From Nonomuraea guangzhouensis (GTDB lineage: Bacteria > Actinomycetota > Actinomycetes > Streptosporangiales > Streptosporangiaceae), in assembly GCF_019396345.1 (NCBI RefSeq), contig NZ_JAHKRM010000046.1:28903-92902 (forward strand): a stretch of DNA of 64,000 nucleotides, in the 5' to 3' direction. Below, piece by piece: positions 1 to 9,958 of this stretch (position 1 is the first letter of the stretch; each line of letters starts with the position of its first letter). The position numbers and the translations under genes were made by a program. Under the pieces are notes generated by a model. It ran no database searches. It saw only the letters and a program-made list of their open reading frames with translations, and was not told the DNA's origin.

Positions 1-2
1 CT

Positions 3-416
3 TCAGGTCTTGCTGGGGAAACGCATGGTGACCGTGCTGCCCTCGCCGCCGACCCGCAGTGACAGGTCGGAGGAGAGCAGGCGGGCCACCCAGAGTCCCA
101 TCCCACCCACGGAGCCGGGCATCGGCCCGGGCTTCCAGGTGCCCTCGTCGTGTACCTCGACCACCAGCTCGCCGTTGTGTACCCAGGTGCGGAGCTGCGC
201 GTCGACCGTGCCGTGCGTGACGGCGTTGGTGGCCACCTCGTTGACGGCGATGACGAAATCGCCCACCGCCTCCTCCGGCATGCCCACCCCCCGGGCCTCG
301 GACGCGGCGAACTGCCGGACCTGTGGCAGGTCCGGCAGCCGGAAGCTCAGCTCTTTCACCGGCGCGCCAGGTGGCGGGCTGATGGAGCCCGCCTGAGGAT
401 CGACATCCCCGTTCAC
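3..416 (-). CDS. Anti-sigma factor ATPase, RsbW/SpoIIAB-like
   Basis: A 137-residue HATPase_c-type serine kinase domain. It shows the N-box NEVATNAVTHG, a G1-like HDEGTW and the G2-like glycine stretch GGMGLWVARLL near the C-terminus. Family members bind and inhibit a SigB/F-type sigma factor and phosphorylate a STAS antagonist. The start lies 15 nt after the stop of the sigma-factor gene, so the two are probably co-transcribed, with the sigma gene first. The first 25 residues are a disordered, Gly/Pro-rich extension before the fold. Pairing with the neighbouring sigma factor is inferred from adjacency. Confidence 0.85.
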   Translation of the reverse strand: MNGDVDPQAGSISPPPGAPVKELSFRLPDLPQVRQFAASEARGVGMPEEAVGDFVIAVNEVATNAVTHGTVDAQLRTWVHNGELVVEVHDEGTWKPGPMPGSVGGMGLWVARLLSSDLSLRVGGEGSTVTMRFPSKT

Positions 417-431
417 CCGGTAACCGCCTTA

Positions 432-1202
432 TCAGCCGACTAGCTCACTACGTAGCTGGTCCAGCACTTTACGGAGGATTCGCGATACATGCATCTGAGA
501 GATGCCGAACTCTGCCGCTATTTCGGCTTGAGTCATGTTCCCAAAGAAACGAAGAAGCAGGATGTGCTTCTCCCGAGACGGGAGAGCGTCGATCAGCGGC
601 TTGACCGCCTCCCGATCGACCATCTTGCTCAGCGTGTCGTCGTCCTCCGGGATGACGTCGCCGAGCGAGGCGGCGTCGTCGTCGGTCCCGAGCGGCGCGT
701 CGAGCGACAGCGTGCTGTAGGCGGCGGAGGCGTCGAGCGTGAGCAGGACGTCCTCCTCGCTGATGTTCATCTTCGCGGCCAGTTCGGCCACGGTGGGAGA
801 GCGGCCGAGGTCCTGGCTGAGGTCGCCGACGAGCCGGTTCAGCTCGGAGCGGCGCTCCTGGTAGAGGCGCGGCACCCGGATGGCCCAGGTGCGGTCGCGG
901 AAGTGGCGCTTGACCTCGCCGGTCATCGTGACGACGGCGTACCCCCTGAAGGCGTGGCCGAGCGTCGGGTCGAAGCCGTTGACGGCCTTCATCAGGCCGA
1001 CGTACGCGGCCTGCAGGAGATCCTCCAGGGGCTCGCCGCGATAGCGGTAGCGCCTGGCGATCTCCATGGCGAGCGAGCGGTGCATCTCGACGATGCGTTC
1101 CCGCAGGCGTTCCTTGTGGCTGTCGGGAGTGGCTTCGCCGGCCATTTCGGCCAGCAGTTCTTCGGCGGTCAACTCCTCGAGGACGTATTCCTGCACAGCC
1201 AT
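432..1202 (-). CDS. RNA polymerase sigma factor, SigB/SigF/SigG family
   Basis: A 256-residue group 3 sigma factor. Region 2 (about residues 35-110) contains the core-binding DLLQAAYVGLMKAV and the promoter-melting stretch around FRGYAVVTMTGEVKRHFRD. Region 3 follows (RRSELNRLVGDL...RSPTVAELA), then region 4 with the helix-turn-helix TQAEIAAEFGISQMHVSRILRK. It lacks region 1.1, as usual for this family. GAGGAG lies just upstream of the ATG. The family directs stress and morphological genes from GTTT/GGGTAT-type promoters. Neighbouring anti-sigma ATPase and STAS genes suggest control by partner switching. Confidence 0.92.
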   Translation of the reverse strand: MAVQEYVLEELTAEELLAEMAGEATPDSHKERLRERIVEMHRSLAMEIARRYRYRGEPLEDLLQAAYVGLMKAVNGFDPTLGHAFRGYAVVTMTGEVKRHFRDRTWAIRVPRLYQERRSELNRLVGDLSQDLGRSPTVAELAAKMNISEEDVLLTLDASAAYSTLSLDAPLGTDDDAASLGDVIPEDDDTLSKMVDREAVKPLIDALPSREKHILLLRFFGNMTQAEIAAEFGISQMHVSRILRKVLDQLRSELVG

Positions 1203-1372
1203 CGCTGCTCCTCATATGGGTCGCAGGGCGGCCTCCACCTGCAGAAAAAGCCCAGGCAGAGGCATGCCTCGCTCTACATCCGAGACGGAAGCCCTCTGCT
1301 GGACTTCGGAACCAGTGTCCCCCCTGGCGGCGGAAGTATTCCTCCTTCGCGTGGTGACAGTAAGGTTGCCCC

Positions 1373-1735
1373 GTGACAATGCCGGAGAACGGCGAAGGGG
1401 CGGTGACGGCCCTGCGCCTTACGTCGTCGACCGTGGACGAGATCACGGTGATCAAGGTCGATGGCATACTCGACGCCACCACGCGCGAGCAGTTCGCCGA
1501 CTACCTCTCCCTGGCGGGCTCCGAGCTGATCCTGGACCTGTCCGGGGTGACGTTCATGGACTCGCGCGCGCTCGGCCTGATCGTCCACCATTGGCAGACC
1601 AGCCTGGCGTCGGGGGCCAGGTTCGCGCTGGTCGGCGTGGAATATTCGAAGTCGAAGGTGATGTGGATCACCGGGCTCGCGCAGCGGCTGCCGCTGTACG
1701 ACACGCTCGACGACGCCTTGGCCGCCATTGGCTGA
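1373..1735 (+). CDS. STAS-domain anti-sigma factor antagonist
   Basis: A 120-residue SpoIIAA/RsbV-like protein. The signature LSGVTFMDSRALGLIVHH contains the serine (in MDSR) that anti-sigma kinases phosphorylate. Unphosphorylated antagonists bind the anti-sigma ATPase and free the sigma factor. It is divergent from the sigma gene across a 170-bp spacer that must hold both promoters. I did not find a convincing GGGTAT-type box there. A GTG start at 1373 is listed; the in-frame ATG at 1379 is equally possible. Confidence 0.88.
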   Translation: MTMPENGEGAVTALRLTSSTVDEITVIKVDGILDATTREQFADYLSLAGSELILDLSGVTFMDSRALGLIVHHWQTSLASGARFALVGVEYSKSKVMWITGLAQRLPLYDTLDDALAAIG

Positions 1736-1753
1736 GCCGAGCGCGATCCGACG

Positions 1754-2473
1754 TCACTTGCGGCGGGATTTCTTCTGGTGCTCCTCGACCAGGAGCCTGG
1801 CCAGATCCGCCACCTTGACCTGATGGTGCTGTGAGATCCGGCGCAGCTCCTCGAAGGCGCCCTCGGCCGAGCATCCGCTGGTCTTCATGATGATGCCCTT
1901 GGCCTGGTCGATCACCGATCGTCCGGCCAGGGCCTCGTGGAGCTGGGCGGCGTCGGTACGCGCTTCCTCGAAGTCCCACAGGTTGGCCATGGCCACGCCC
2001 ACCTGCTCGGTCAGCATGTCGGCCAGCGCCTGCGCCGCCTGCGGGGAGAAGGCGGACGGCCGTACCGAATACAGGCCGACGACCAGCAGGACGGGGTCGA
2101 GCCGGATCGGCACGGCCAGCACCGAGCGCACGCCCCAGCGGGCGGCGAGCGGGGCGTAGCGCGGCCAGCGCGAGTCGCTCAGCACGTCGGTCACGACCAC
2201 CCGGCCGCCGGTCAGCCGGGCCTCGGTCGACGGGCCCTCGCCGATGTCGCGCTCGCCTTCGACCAGCATGATCAGCTCGCTGTGCGAGCCCGACACCAGC
2301 ACCCGCTGGTCACGCCAGTGCTCGGCGGAGCCGCCCGAGCAACCGGGCACTCCGTCGGCGAGCGCGGTCGTCAGGCCACGCAGCACACTTTCCGTTGAGT
2401 TGTCTTCGCCCAACCGCCCGAGAGTCGCCAGGTTACGGGCAAGTCCGGGGGTGATCATCGCTGTTGTTTTCAT
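1754..2473 (-). CDS. GAF-ANTAR domain protein
   Basis: A 239-residue two-domain regulator. A GAF-like sensor spans about residues 15-165 (SVLAVPIRLDPVLLVVGLYS). A C-terminal ANTAR RNA-binding domain follows (LHEALAGRSVIDQAKGIIM, then a second helix pair ending in LLVEEHQKKSRRK). ANTAR proteins act as antiterminators by binding paired hexaloop hairpins in nascent RNA. The stop lies 18 nt from the end of the convergent STAS gene. The target and ligand cannot be read from sequence. In actinomycetes such genes often sit beside partner-switch genes, as here. Confidence 0.87.
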   Translation of the reverse strand: MKTTAMITPGLARNLATLGRLGEDNSTESVLRGLTTALADGVPGCSGGSAEHWRDQRVLVSGSHSELIMLVEGERDIGEGPSTEARLTGGRVVVTDVLSDSRWPRYAPLAARWGVRSVLAVPIRLDPVLLVVGLYSVRPSAFSPQAAQALADMLTEQVGVAMANLWDFEEARTDAAQLHEALAGRSVIDQAKGIIMKTSGCSAEGAFEELRRISQHHQVKVADLARLLVEEHQKKSRRK

Positions 2474-2531
2474 AGCAGGAACGCCCTACCCCTTATGGCT
2501 AGCATTATCCAGCGTGGCGTAGCGTCAGAGG

Positions 2532-4364
2532 ATGACCATGCCCGGCCTCGAACATGCGCTGGACGCTCTGTCCGGACGTGTTTCCTCCCTGCGCGAGGCG
2601 CGGACGGCCTACCCCTCCGACCTGGCGCCGACTCTGGACGCCGCGCTCGCGGAGCTCGACACCGCCGCCGAGTTGCTCGCCGAGGCGCGCGAAGCGCTCA
2701 AGAACGCCTCCAAACGGCAGGGGGGCAAGAAGGACGGGACCCAGCGGGAGCTGAAGCTGCTGCGCCAGGTCTACCGGGCCTTCCCCGTGCCGGTGATCGT
2801 GCTCGACGGCGGCGGCGTCGTCAGGCGGATCAACCCCGAGACCTCGCGGATGCTGGGCAGCCCTGACGGCTACCTGGTCGGCCGGTCGTTCCCGCTGCTG
2901 GTGGACGTGTCGCGGCGGGCGGCGTTCCGCTCGCACCTGACGTCGGTGCTGCAGACCGGGCAGCCGGCGGCGTTCGAGTCACGGCTGGCGCACCAGGGCA
3001 GGACCCACACGGTCCAGGTGGCGCTGACCCGCCTGACGATGCCCGGCGAGCCGCAGCAGATGGTGGCGGCCGTGGCGCTGCCGACCGAGGTGCAACTGCC
3101 CGAGCCGGGCGCGCGGCGGCCCGAGCAGTCGGACGGCGCGCTGCTGCTGGCGGCGGCCAAGCGCCAGGACCTGCTGGCCACGATGACCACGCTGCTGCTG
3201 GACGAGGAGGCGCTGAGCCAGCCGGTGGCGCTGCCGAGGGCGACGCGGCTGCTGGCGGCCGGCTGGGCCGACTGGGTGATCGCCGACGTGGTGCGCGACG
3301 GGCTGGCCCGCCGCGCGGCCGTGGTGGCGCCCAAGGACCACCCGCTGGGCGATCTGGTACGGCAGGTCGAGTCCGCCGTCCCGGCCGCGAGCCAGGTGGT
3401 GACCCAGGTCCTGGAGCGCGGCTCCGGCGTGGTGCACGAGATGGTCGACGACGAGACGCTGCTGGGCTTCTGCGCCGACGGACCGCTGCTGACCGCGATG
3501 GGCGCGGGCTCGATGCTGTGCGTGCCCATCGGCCGGGCCGACGGCGTGCTGACACTGGTCAGAGCGCACGACCGGCCACCGTTCACGCTGGCCGACCTCG
3601 GGGTCATGCAGGAGGTCGGGCTCCAGCTCGGGCTCGCGCTGCGGGCGCAGAGCAGCTTCCAGAGCCGGTCACGGGCCGCCGACGCGCTGTCGGCGACCGT
3701 CGCGCCGCGCAATCTGCCGGATGTGCCCGGGTACGAGGCCGCCGCGATCTACAACCCCGGCGCGTCGGTCGGCGCCGAGTTCTACGACGTGTTCCCCGTC
3801 GCGGACGGCTGGGCGTTCGCGCTCGGCGGCGCCGCGGGCAAGGGCGAGGAGGCGGCGTCGGTCAGCGCGATGGTCAGGGGCGGGGTGCGGGTGCTCAGCG
3901 TCTGGGAGTCCGATCCCGACGTGGTGCTGCGCAAGGTCAATGAGGCCCTGGTGTCGCAGGGCACCGGCATGTTCGTGATGGTCGTGGCCGGGTTCGTGCG
4001 GGGCCGCAGGATCCGCCTGTCGTCGGCGGGGCACCATCCGGCCGCGCTGCTGCTGCCCGATGGGAGCGTCCGGTTCGCCGCGGGTGGCGGCGTGCCGCTG
4101 GGCATCTCGCCGGAGGCCGAGACCGAGGCCGAGGAGCTCAACGTCGCGGTGGGCGAGACGCTGCTGCTCTACTCCGAGGGGCTGATCTCTTCCAGGAACG
4201 AGGTCGGCGAGCCGTACGGCGAGGAGCGGCTGGCCGATGTGCTGGGCAGATGCGCGGGTCAGGCGCCGACGACGATCGTGAAGGCGGTCGAGGCGGACCG
4301 GCACGCGTTCTCCGGTGGGCAGGTTTGGGATGAGATCGTGGTGCTGGCTCTCCGTGGTGTCTGA
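2532..4364 (+). CDS. PAS-GAF-SpoIIE (PP2C-like) protein with degenerate active site
   Basis: 610 residues: an N-terminal coiled coil (about 10-60), a PAS domain (about 78-190, VIVLDGGGVVRRINPETSRML), a GAF domain (about 210-370) and a SpoIIE/RsbU-type PP2C domain (about 385-610). RsbU-type phosphatases dephosphorylate STAS antagonists. Here the metal ligands are altered: GGDFYD reads GAEFYD (E416), the metal-bridging Asp of GDVCGKG is Gly433 (GGAAGKG), the YTDG Asp is Glu549, and the final DD reads DE (600-601). Loss of the bridging Asp suggests a pseudophosphatase, perhaps a sensory scaffold in the partner-switch circuit. The fold looks complete, so this is not simple truncation. Confidence 0.85.
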   Translation: MTMPGLEHALDALSGRVSSLREARTAYPSDLAPTLDAALAELDTAAELLAEAREALKNASKRQGGKKDGTQRELKLLRQVYRAFPVPVIVLDGGGVVRRINPETSRMLGSPDGYLVGRSFPLLVDVSRRAAFRSHLTSVLQTGQPAAFESRLAHQGRTHTVQVALTRLTMPGEPQQMVAAVALPTEVQLPEPGARRPEQSDGALLLAAAKRQDLLATMTTLLLDEEALSQPVALPRATRLLAAGWADWVIADVVRDGLARRAAVVAPKDHPLGDLVRQVESAVPAASQVVTQVLERGSGVVHEMVDDETLLGFCADGPLLTAMGAGSMLCVPIGRADGVLTLVRAHDRPPFTLADLGVMQEVGLQLGLALRAQSSFQSRSRAADALSATVAPRNLPDVPGYEAAAIYNPGASVGAEFYDVFPVADGWAFALGGAAGKGEEAASVSAMVRGGVRVLSVWESDPDVVLRKVNEALVSQGTGMFVMVVAGFVRGRRIRLSSAGHHPAALLLPDGSVRFAAGGGVPLGISPEAETEAEELNVAVGETLLLYSEGLISSRNEVGEPYGEERLADVLGRCAGQAPTTIVKAVEADRHAFSGGQVWDEIVVLALRGV

Positions 4365-4373
4365 TCTGCGGGG

Positions 4374-4400
4374 GTTTGCGGATGAGCCATCTATGGGTAA
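4374..4400 (+). promoter_or_regulatory. Possible SigB/SigF-type promoter
   Basis: GTTT (4374-4377) and GGGTAA (4395-4400) are separated by 17 bp, close to the GTTT-N15-17-GGGTAT pattern known for actinobacterial SigB/SigF factors. It lies 73 bp before the glycosyltransferase start, and a sigma factor of that family is encoded 3 kb away. It is a short motif read by eye and could be chance. Confidence 0.4.
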
Positions 4401-4420
4401 GGTCTTGTCCAGAGAAAGAC

Positions 4421-4472
4421 GTGCCTAAGACGCAGGCACACCTTGAAAGCTGTTTTAACGCTGAGGTGTGCC
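4421..4472 (+). promoter_or_regulatory. Alternative RNA hairpins over the ribosome-binding site
   Basis: GGCACACC (4435-4442) is perfectly complementary to GGTGTGCC (4465-4472), which contains part of the GAGGTG Shine-Dalgarno and abuts the ATG at 4473. A competing hairpin, GTGCCT (4421-4426) with AGGCAC (4434-4439), shares bases with it, so the two cannot form together. This geometry could switch translation. No ligand-binding core is recognisable. Confidence 0.45.
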
Positions 4473-5576
4473 ATGAATATCGCGATCGTCGCTTCCGCCA
4501 CAGGCAACAAACGTCACCAGATTCTCTCCGTCGCGCGTGAGCTGGGACGCGATCATCACGTCACGATCTACTCCCGGCGTGACAGTGCCGAGGGAAAGCC
4601 CAGGACGCGGGTGGCGCCGGGCGTCATGCTGGAGCACATCGACGTGGGCCCGCTGCGCGATCTCAGCTCCACCGACGTCATGCCGTACCTCAAGGATGTC
4701 GGCCAATACCTGAGCAGGCGGTGGAACCAGGAAACGCCGGACGTGATCCACGCCCACTCCTGGACCGGCGGCCTCGCCGCCGTCAGCGGCGCCAAGGGAC
4801 TGCGGGTGCCGGTCACCCAGACCTTCCACTCGGTCGACGCCACCCACCTGAAGCTGGAGCTCGCGCTGGGCCGGAACGCCAGAGCGGTCATCGTCGGCTC
4901 CGGTGACGAGGAGTCGGCGCTGATCCGGCTCGGCGTCCCACGCCACAACATCGCCGTCGTGCCGTACGGCGTGGACACCGAGCGCTTCCACCGCCAGGGC
5001 CCGGTGGCCACGCGCGGCAGCCGCAAGCGCCTGCTGCACCTCGGCCCGCTCACGCCCGAACGCGGCGCCCCGACGATCATCCGCGCGCTGCAGGGCCTCC
5101 AGGACGTCGAGCTCGTGCTCGCGGGCGGCCCCGAGCTGGAGCTGCTCGACGAGGACCGGGAGGCGCGCCGTCTGCGCGCCCTGGCGCAGCAGCTCGGCGT
5201 GGCCGACCGCGTGACCCTGCTCGGCCAGGTCAAGCGGGCCGCGGTGCCCAAGCTCATGCGCAGCGCCGACGCCGTGGTGTCGGTGCCGCGCGAGGCCACG
5301 ACGGGCGTCGTCGCGCTGGAGGCCATGGCCTGCGGTGTGCCGGTCATCGCCTCGGCCGTCGGCGCGCACCTCGACTCGATCATCGACGGCGTCACCGGCC
5401 TGCTGGTGCCGCCGGACCGCCCCGCGCGGACCGCGCGCCTGGCCCGTGAGCTGCTGACGGACCCGACGCTGCGCACCGCGCTCGGCTACGCGGGCGCCGA
5501 CCGCGCCCGTTCGCGCTACTCATGGGAGCGGGTCAGCCAGGAGCTGGTACGGGTGTATGAGCTCGCCTGCGCTTAA
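4473..5576 (+). CDS. Glycosyltransferase family 4 (GT-B)
   Basis: 367 residues from the ATG at 4473, chosen because GAGGTG lies 5 nt upstream and the protein then begins MNIAIVASATGNKRH; an upstream TTG at 4443 is less likely. The N-terminal Rossmann half carries the acceptor site (HAHSWTGGLAA). The C-terminal half has a nucleotide-sugar-binding region (HLGPLTPERGAPTII) and the E-x7-E-type motif REATTGVVALEAMACGVPVIAS. It should transfer a sugar from a nucleotide donor in the cytoplasm, but donor and acceptor are not predictable. A SigB-like promoter and an SD-sequestering hairpin precede it. Confidence 0.88.
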   Translation: MNIAIVASATGNKRHQILSVARELGRDHHVTIYSRRDSAEGKPRTRVAPGVMLEHIDVGPLRDLSSTDVMPYLKDVGQYLSRRWNQETPDVIHAHSWTGGLAAVSGAKGLRVPVTQTFHSVDATHLKLELALGRNARAVIVGSGDEESALIRLGVPRHNIAVVPYGVDTERFHRQGPVATRGSRKRLLHLGPLTPERGAPTIIRALQGLQDVELVLAGGPELELLDEDREARRLRALAQQLGVADRVTLLGQVKRAAVPKLMRSADAVVSVPREATTGVVALEAMACGVPVIASAVGAHLDSIIDGVTGLLVPPDRPARTARLARELLTDPTLRTALGYAGADRARSRYSWERVSQELVRVYELACA

Positions 5577-5586
5577 AGTTCCTTTT

Positions 5587-6177
5587 ATGCTGATTCATCC
5601 TTGGGACGCAGGCACCGACGAGCAGTCCCTGGCGTACGTGAAAGACCACCAGTTCGGGCATCTCATAGCCGCGGGCCGCGGCCGTGAGGTGCCCGTCGTG
5701 GTGCCGACGCAGTTCCTGCTCGTGGACGACCGGACGATCGTGCTCCACCTGGCCAGGCCCAACCCCGTCTGGGCGGCGATCGGTGAGAACCCCAAGGTGG
5801 TCATGTCGGTGGCGGGCCCCTGGGCCTACATCCCCGGCCGGTGGCGGGCCGAGCCAGGCAACGAGCCCGAGCTCGGCGTGCCGACCACGTTCTACTCCTC
5901 CGTCCAGCTCATCTGCCGGGCCGAGGTCGTCACCGAGACCGAGGGCAAGCTGGAGATCCTGCGCGAGCAGCTCGCCGACCTCGAATCCGGGCACGGCGAT
6001 CCGGCCCGGATGCCGCGGCTGATGTCCGGCATCCAGGGGGTCCGGCTGGCGATCGAGGAGATCCGCGGCAAGTTCAAGTACGACGGCCACAAGGACGCCG
6101 CCCACCGGGAGCGGGTGGCCAAGGGGCTGACCGAGCGTGCCGGGCCCGGTGACTCGTCGGCCCTCAGCCATCTCTGA
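5587..6177 (+). CDS. PaiB-like FMN-binding protein
   Basis: 196 residues from the ATG at 5587, 10 nt after the glycosyltransferase stop; an in-frame start at 5557 would overlap that gene. The split-barrel flavin fold resembles the PaiB family (HPWDAGTDEQSLAYVKDHQFGHLIAAGRG, then NPKVVMSVAGPWAYIPGRW). Bacillus PaiB is a proposed negative regulator of sporulation and protease genes, but many members are simply FMN/heme-binding proteins. The gene ends one base before the convergent PucR gene. No DNA-binding domain is visible, so a role as transcription factor is uncertain. Confidence 0.75.
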   Translation: MLIHPWDAGTDEQSLAYVKDHQFGHLIAAGRGREVPVVVPTQFLLVDDRTIVLHLARPNPVWAAIGENPKVVMSVAGPWAYIPGRWRAEPGNEPELGVPTTFYSSVQLICRAEVVTETEGKLEILREQLADLESGHGDPARMPRLMSGIQGVRLAIEEIRGKFKYDGHKDAAHRERVAKGLTERAGPGDSSALSHL

Positions 6178-7251
6178 TCAGCAGAGGCGGGCCGCCTTGA
6201 GGCCCAGGTGGACGGTCAGGCGGTCGTCGCCGTCCGACAGGTCCCGGTGCAGCACCCGTTCGGCCTTGCCCAGCCGGTAGTACAGCGTCTGGCGGTGGAT
6301 GCCCAGCTCGGCGGCTGTTTTTTGGGCGTGGCCGCCGAGGTCCAGGTAGACCTCCACGGTGTGCGCCAGCTCGTGGTCGAGCGCCGCGGTCTCGGCCGCC
6401 AGCTCGCGCAGGTCGCTCTGACCCAGCCTGACCAGCAGCCGGTGCACGCCCAGGTCCTCCCACCGGGCGACGGGCGCGAAGCGGGGGAAGTGCTCGGCGA
6501 CGCGTAGCGCCTGCCGCGCCTCGCGCCAGCTCTGCCAGGCGTCCGCCGGGTCCGCCCGGGGGGCGCCGAGGCCGGCCGCCGTACCGTAGGCGTTCTGGAG
6601 GGTCTGGGCGACCTCGGCGGCCAGGTGCGCGGGGGCGAGCAGCGCGACGGGCGAGCCGGCGCGGGCCAGGACGCCGCGCGGCAGCGTCCAGAGGGCGGCG
6701 ACGCGCTCCTCGGACTCGCGTACGGCGATCGCGGCGACGGGCCCGCGCATCTCGATGGAGGCGCCGGCCCGCTCCTCCGGGTCCGCCGAGAGCAGCGCGC
6801 GCAGGCCGTCACCGAGGTCCTGACGGCTCCTGGCCTCCTGGGCGAGCGCGGCGGCGGCCCTGGCGACCAGCGGGGCGGCCCGCAGCAGCACCTCGTCGGT
6901 GAGGCTGCCGGAGTCGAGCAGCCACAGGTAGCCGTAGGTGACCTCGCCGTGGCGCAGCGGCCAGCAGACCCTGGCCAGGACCTTGAGGTCGGCGTCCGCG
7001 GGGATCCGGACCGGGCCGTGCGCCCGGGCGATGCCGTAGCGTTCGAAATAGTCGCGGACCTCGCCCGTGGCGCGCCTGCGCAGGATCGACTCCTGGCGGA
7101 CGGTGTCGATGTCGCCGTGCTGCGCGCCATACGCCAGCAGGCGGAACGAGCGGTCTTCCAGCGTCGCGGACGCCCCCAGCAGGCGGGCGAGCTCGTCGAC
7201 GGTCTCCTGTAGATCTGCCGAATTGTGCATTTGTATGACAGCCTGCCACAA
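6178..7251 (-). CDS. PucR-family transcriptional regulator, probable proline-catabolism regulator
   Basis: 357 residues. A GAF-like/PucR sensory region occupies the N-terminal two-thirds. The C-terminal PucR helix-turn-helix is ELGIHRQTLYYRLGKAERVL, within 45 residues of the end. The in-frame ATG at 7230 (MHNSADLQ) is a good alternative start. It is divergent from the proline dehydrogenase gene across about 55 bp. PucR-type activators adjacent to proline genes are a known actinobacterial arrangement, so control by proline or its catabolites is likely. The operator was not identified. Confidence 0.83.
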   Translation of the reverse strand: MWQAVIQMHNSADLQETVDELARLLGASATLEDRSFRLLAYGAQHGDIDTVRQESILRRRATGEVRDYFERYGIARAHGPVRIPADADLKVLARVCWPLRHGEVTYGYLWLLDSGSLTDEVLLRAAPLVARAAAALAQEARSRQDLGDGLRALLSADPEERAGASIEMRGPVAAIAVRESEERVAALWTLPRGVLARAGSPVALLAPAHLAAEVAQTLQNAYGTAAGLGAPRADPADAWQSWREARQALRVAEHFPRFAPVARWEDLGVHRLLVRLGQSDLRELAAETAALDHELAHTVEVYLDLGGHAQKTAAELGIHRQTLYYRLGKAERVLHRDLSDGDDRLTVHLGLKAARLC

Positions 7252-7306
7252 CCGCCGTTACGTGCGTCGATGGCCCTGTTATGAACTGCGGTTTTACGCT
7301 GAGAAC

Positions 7307-8224
7307 ATGCTGGGTCAACTGCTCCTCGCCACCTCCCGGAGCGCGCTGGTACGCCGCTCTGTGTCGGGCTTCCCGCTCACGCGCAAGGTCGTCGACAGGT
7401 TCGTCGCCGGTGAGGGCGTGGAAGAGGCCCGGACCGCCATCGAACGGCTGCGCGACGCCAATCTCGCGGTCACCGTCGACCATCTCGGCGAAGAGACCCG
7501 CGACGCCAGAGCGGCGGCGGCCACCGCCAAGGCGTACATCACGCTGCTCGCCGCGCTGCGCCCGCTGGAGCTCGGCCGCCGGGGCGAGGTGTCGGTCAAG
7601 CTGTCTGCCCTCGGGCAGCGGCTCGACGACGCGATGGCGCTGGAGCACGCCCGCGAGATCTGCGCCGCCGCCGACGCCAACGGCTCGACCGTGACGCTCG
7701 ACATGGAGGACCACACCACCGTCGACTCGACGCTCGGGATCCTGCGCAAGCTGCGCGCGGACTTCCCGTCGACCGGCGTGGCGATCCAGTCCTACCTGTT
7801 CCGCAGCGTGGACGACTGCCGCGAACTGGCCGGCGAGGGTTCGCGGGTACGTTTGGTCAAGGGCGCCTACCGGGAGCCCGCCACGGTCGCCCACCAGGGC
7901 AAGAGCGACGTCGACAAGGCGTACGTACGATGCCTGCGGATCCTCATGGCGGGGCAGGGGTACCCCATGGTGGCGACGCACGACGACCGGATCATCTCGA
8001 TCACCGAGCTCCTCGCCGACCGCTTCGGCCGCGGGCTTGGGTCCTACGAGTACCAGATGCTGTACGGGATCCGCACCGACCGGCAGGAGGATCTCGCCGG
8101 AGCGGGTCACACCGTCCGCGTCTACGTTCCCTATGGCGACGACTGGTACGGCTACTTCATGCGGCGCCTGGCCGAGCGCCCCGCCAACGTCGCCTTCTTC
8201 CTTCGTGCCCTTGGGGGTAAGTAA
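7307..8224 (+). CDS. Proline dehydrogenase (monofunctional PutA domain)
   Basis: 305 residues from the ATG at 7307 (MLGQLLLATSRS); longer in-frame starts run back into the divergent regulator. An FAD-dependent (beta/alpha)8 barrel oxidises L-proline to delta1-pyrroline-5-carboxylate. Diagnostic motifs are LTLD-like VTLDMEDHTT, the flavin-site RLVKGAYREP, MVATHDD and the C-terminal YVPYGDDWYGYFMRRLAERP, which holds the paired substrate-binding arginines. Its TAA stop is followed directly by the ATG of the P5C dehydrogenase gene. The encoded pair converts proline to glutamate. Confidence 0.95.
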   Translation: MLGQLLLATSRSALVRRSVSGFPLTRKVVDRFVAGEGVEEARTAIERLRDANLAVTVDHLGEETRDARAAAATAKAYITLLAALRPLELGRRGEVSVKLSALGQRLDDAMALEHAREICAAADANGSTVTLDMEDHTTVDSTLGILRKLRADFPSTGVAIQSYLFRSVDDCRELAGEGSRVRLVKGAYREPATVAHQGKSDVDKAYVRCLRILMAGQGYPMVATHDDRIISITELLADRFGRGLGSYEYQMLYGIRTDRQEDLAGAGHTVRVYVPYGDDWYGYFMRRLAERPANVAFFLRALGGK

Positions 8225-9898
<1,674 letters not shown>

Positions 9899-9922
9899 GA
9901 CCCAGCCGTCTGGCGGCTGAAC

Positions 9923-9958
9923 AGGCGAGCCATCCCCGGACCCGGGGATGGCTCGCCT
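9923..9958. terminator. Strong bidirectional terminator hairpin
   Basis: Perfect inverted repeat AGGCGAGCCATCCCCGG (9923-9939) and CCGGGGATGGCTCGCCT (9942-9958), nominal 2-nt loop. It sits between the converging P5C dehydrogenase and XRE regulator genes and overlaps the latter's stop codon. There is no U-tract, which is common in actinomycetes. Confidence 0.85.

Noticed and set aside
1203..1372. SigB-type autoregulatory promoter between the sigma factor and STAS genes
   Set aside because: I looked for GTTT/GGGTAT on both strands and found no convincing pair.
4443..4472. TTG start of the glycosyltransferase at 4443
   Set aside because: The ATG at 4473 has a well-spaced GAGGTG and starts directly at the Rossmann strand.
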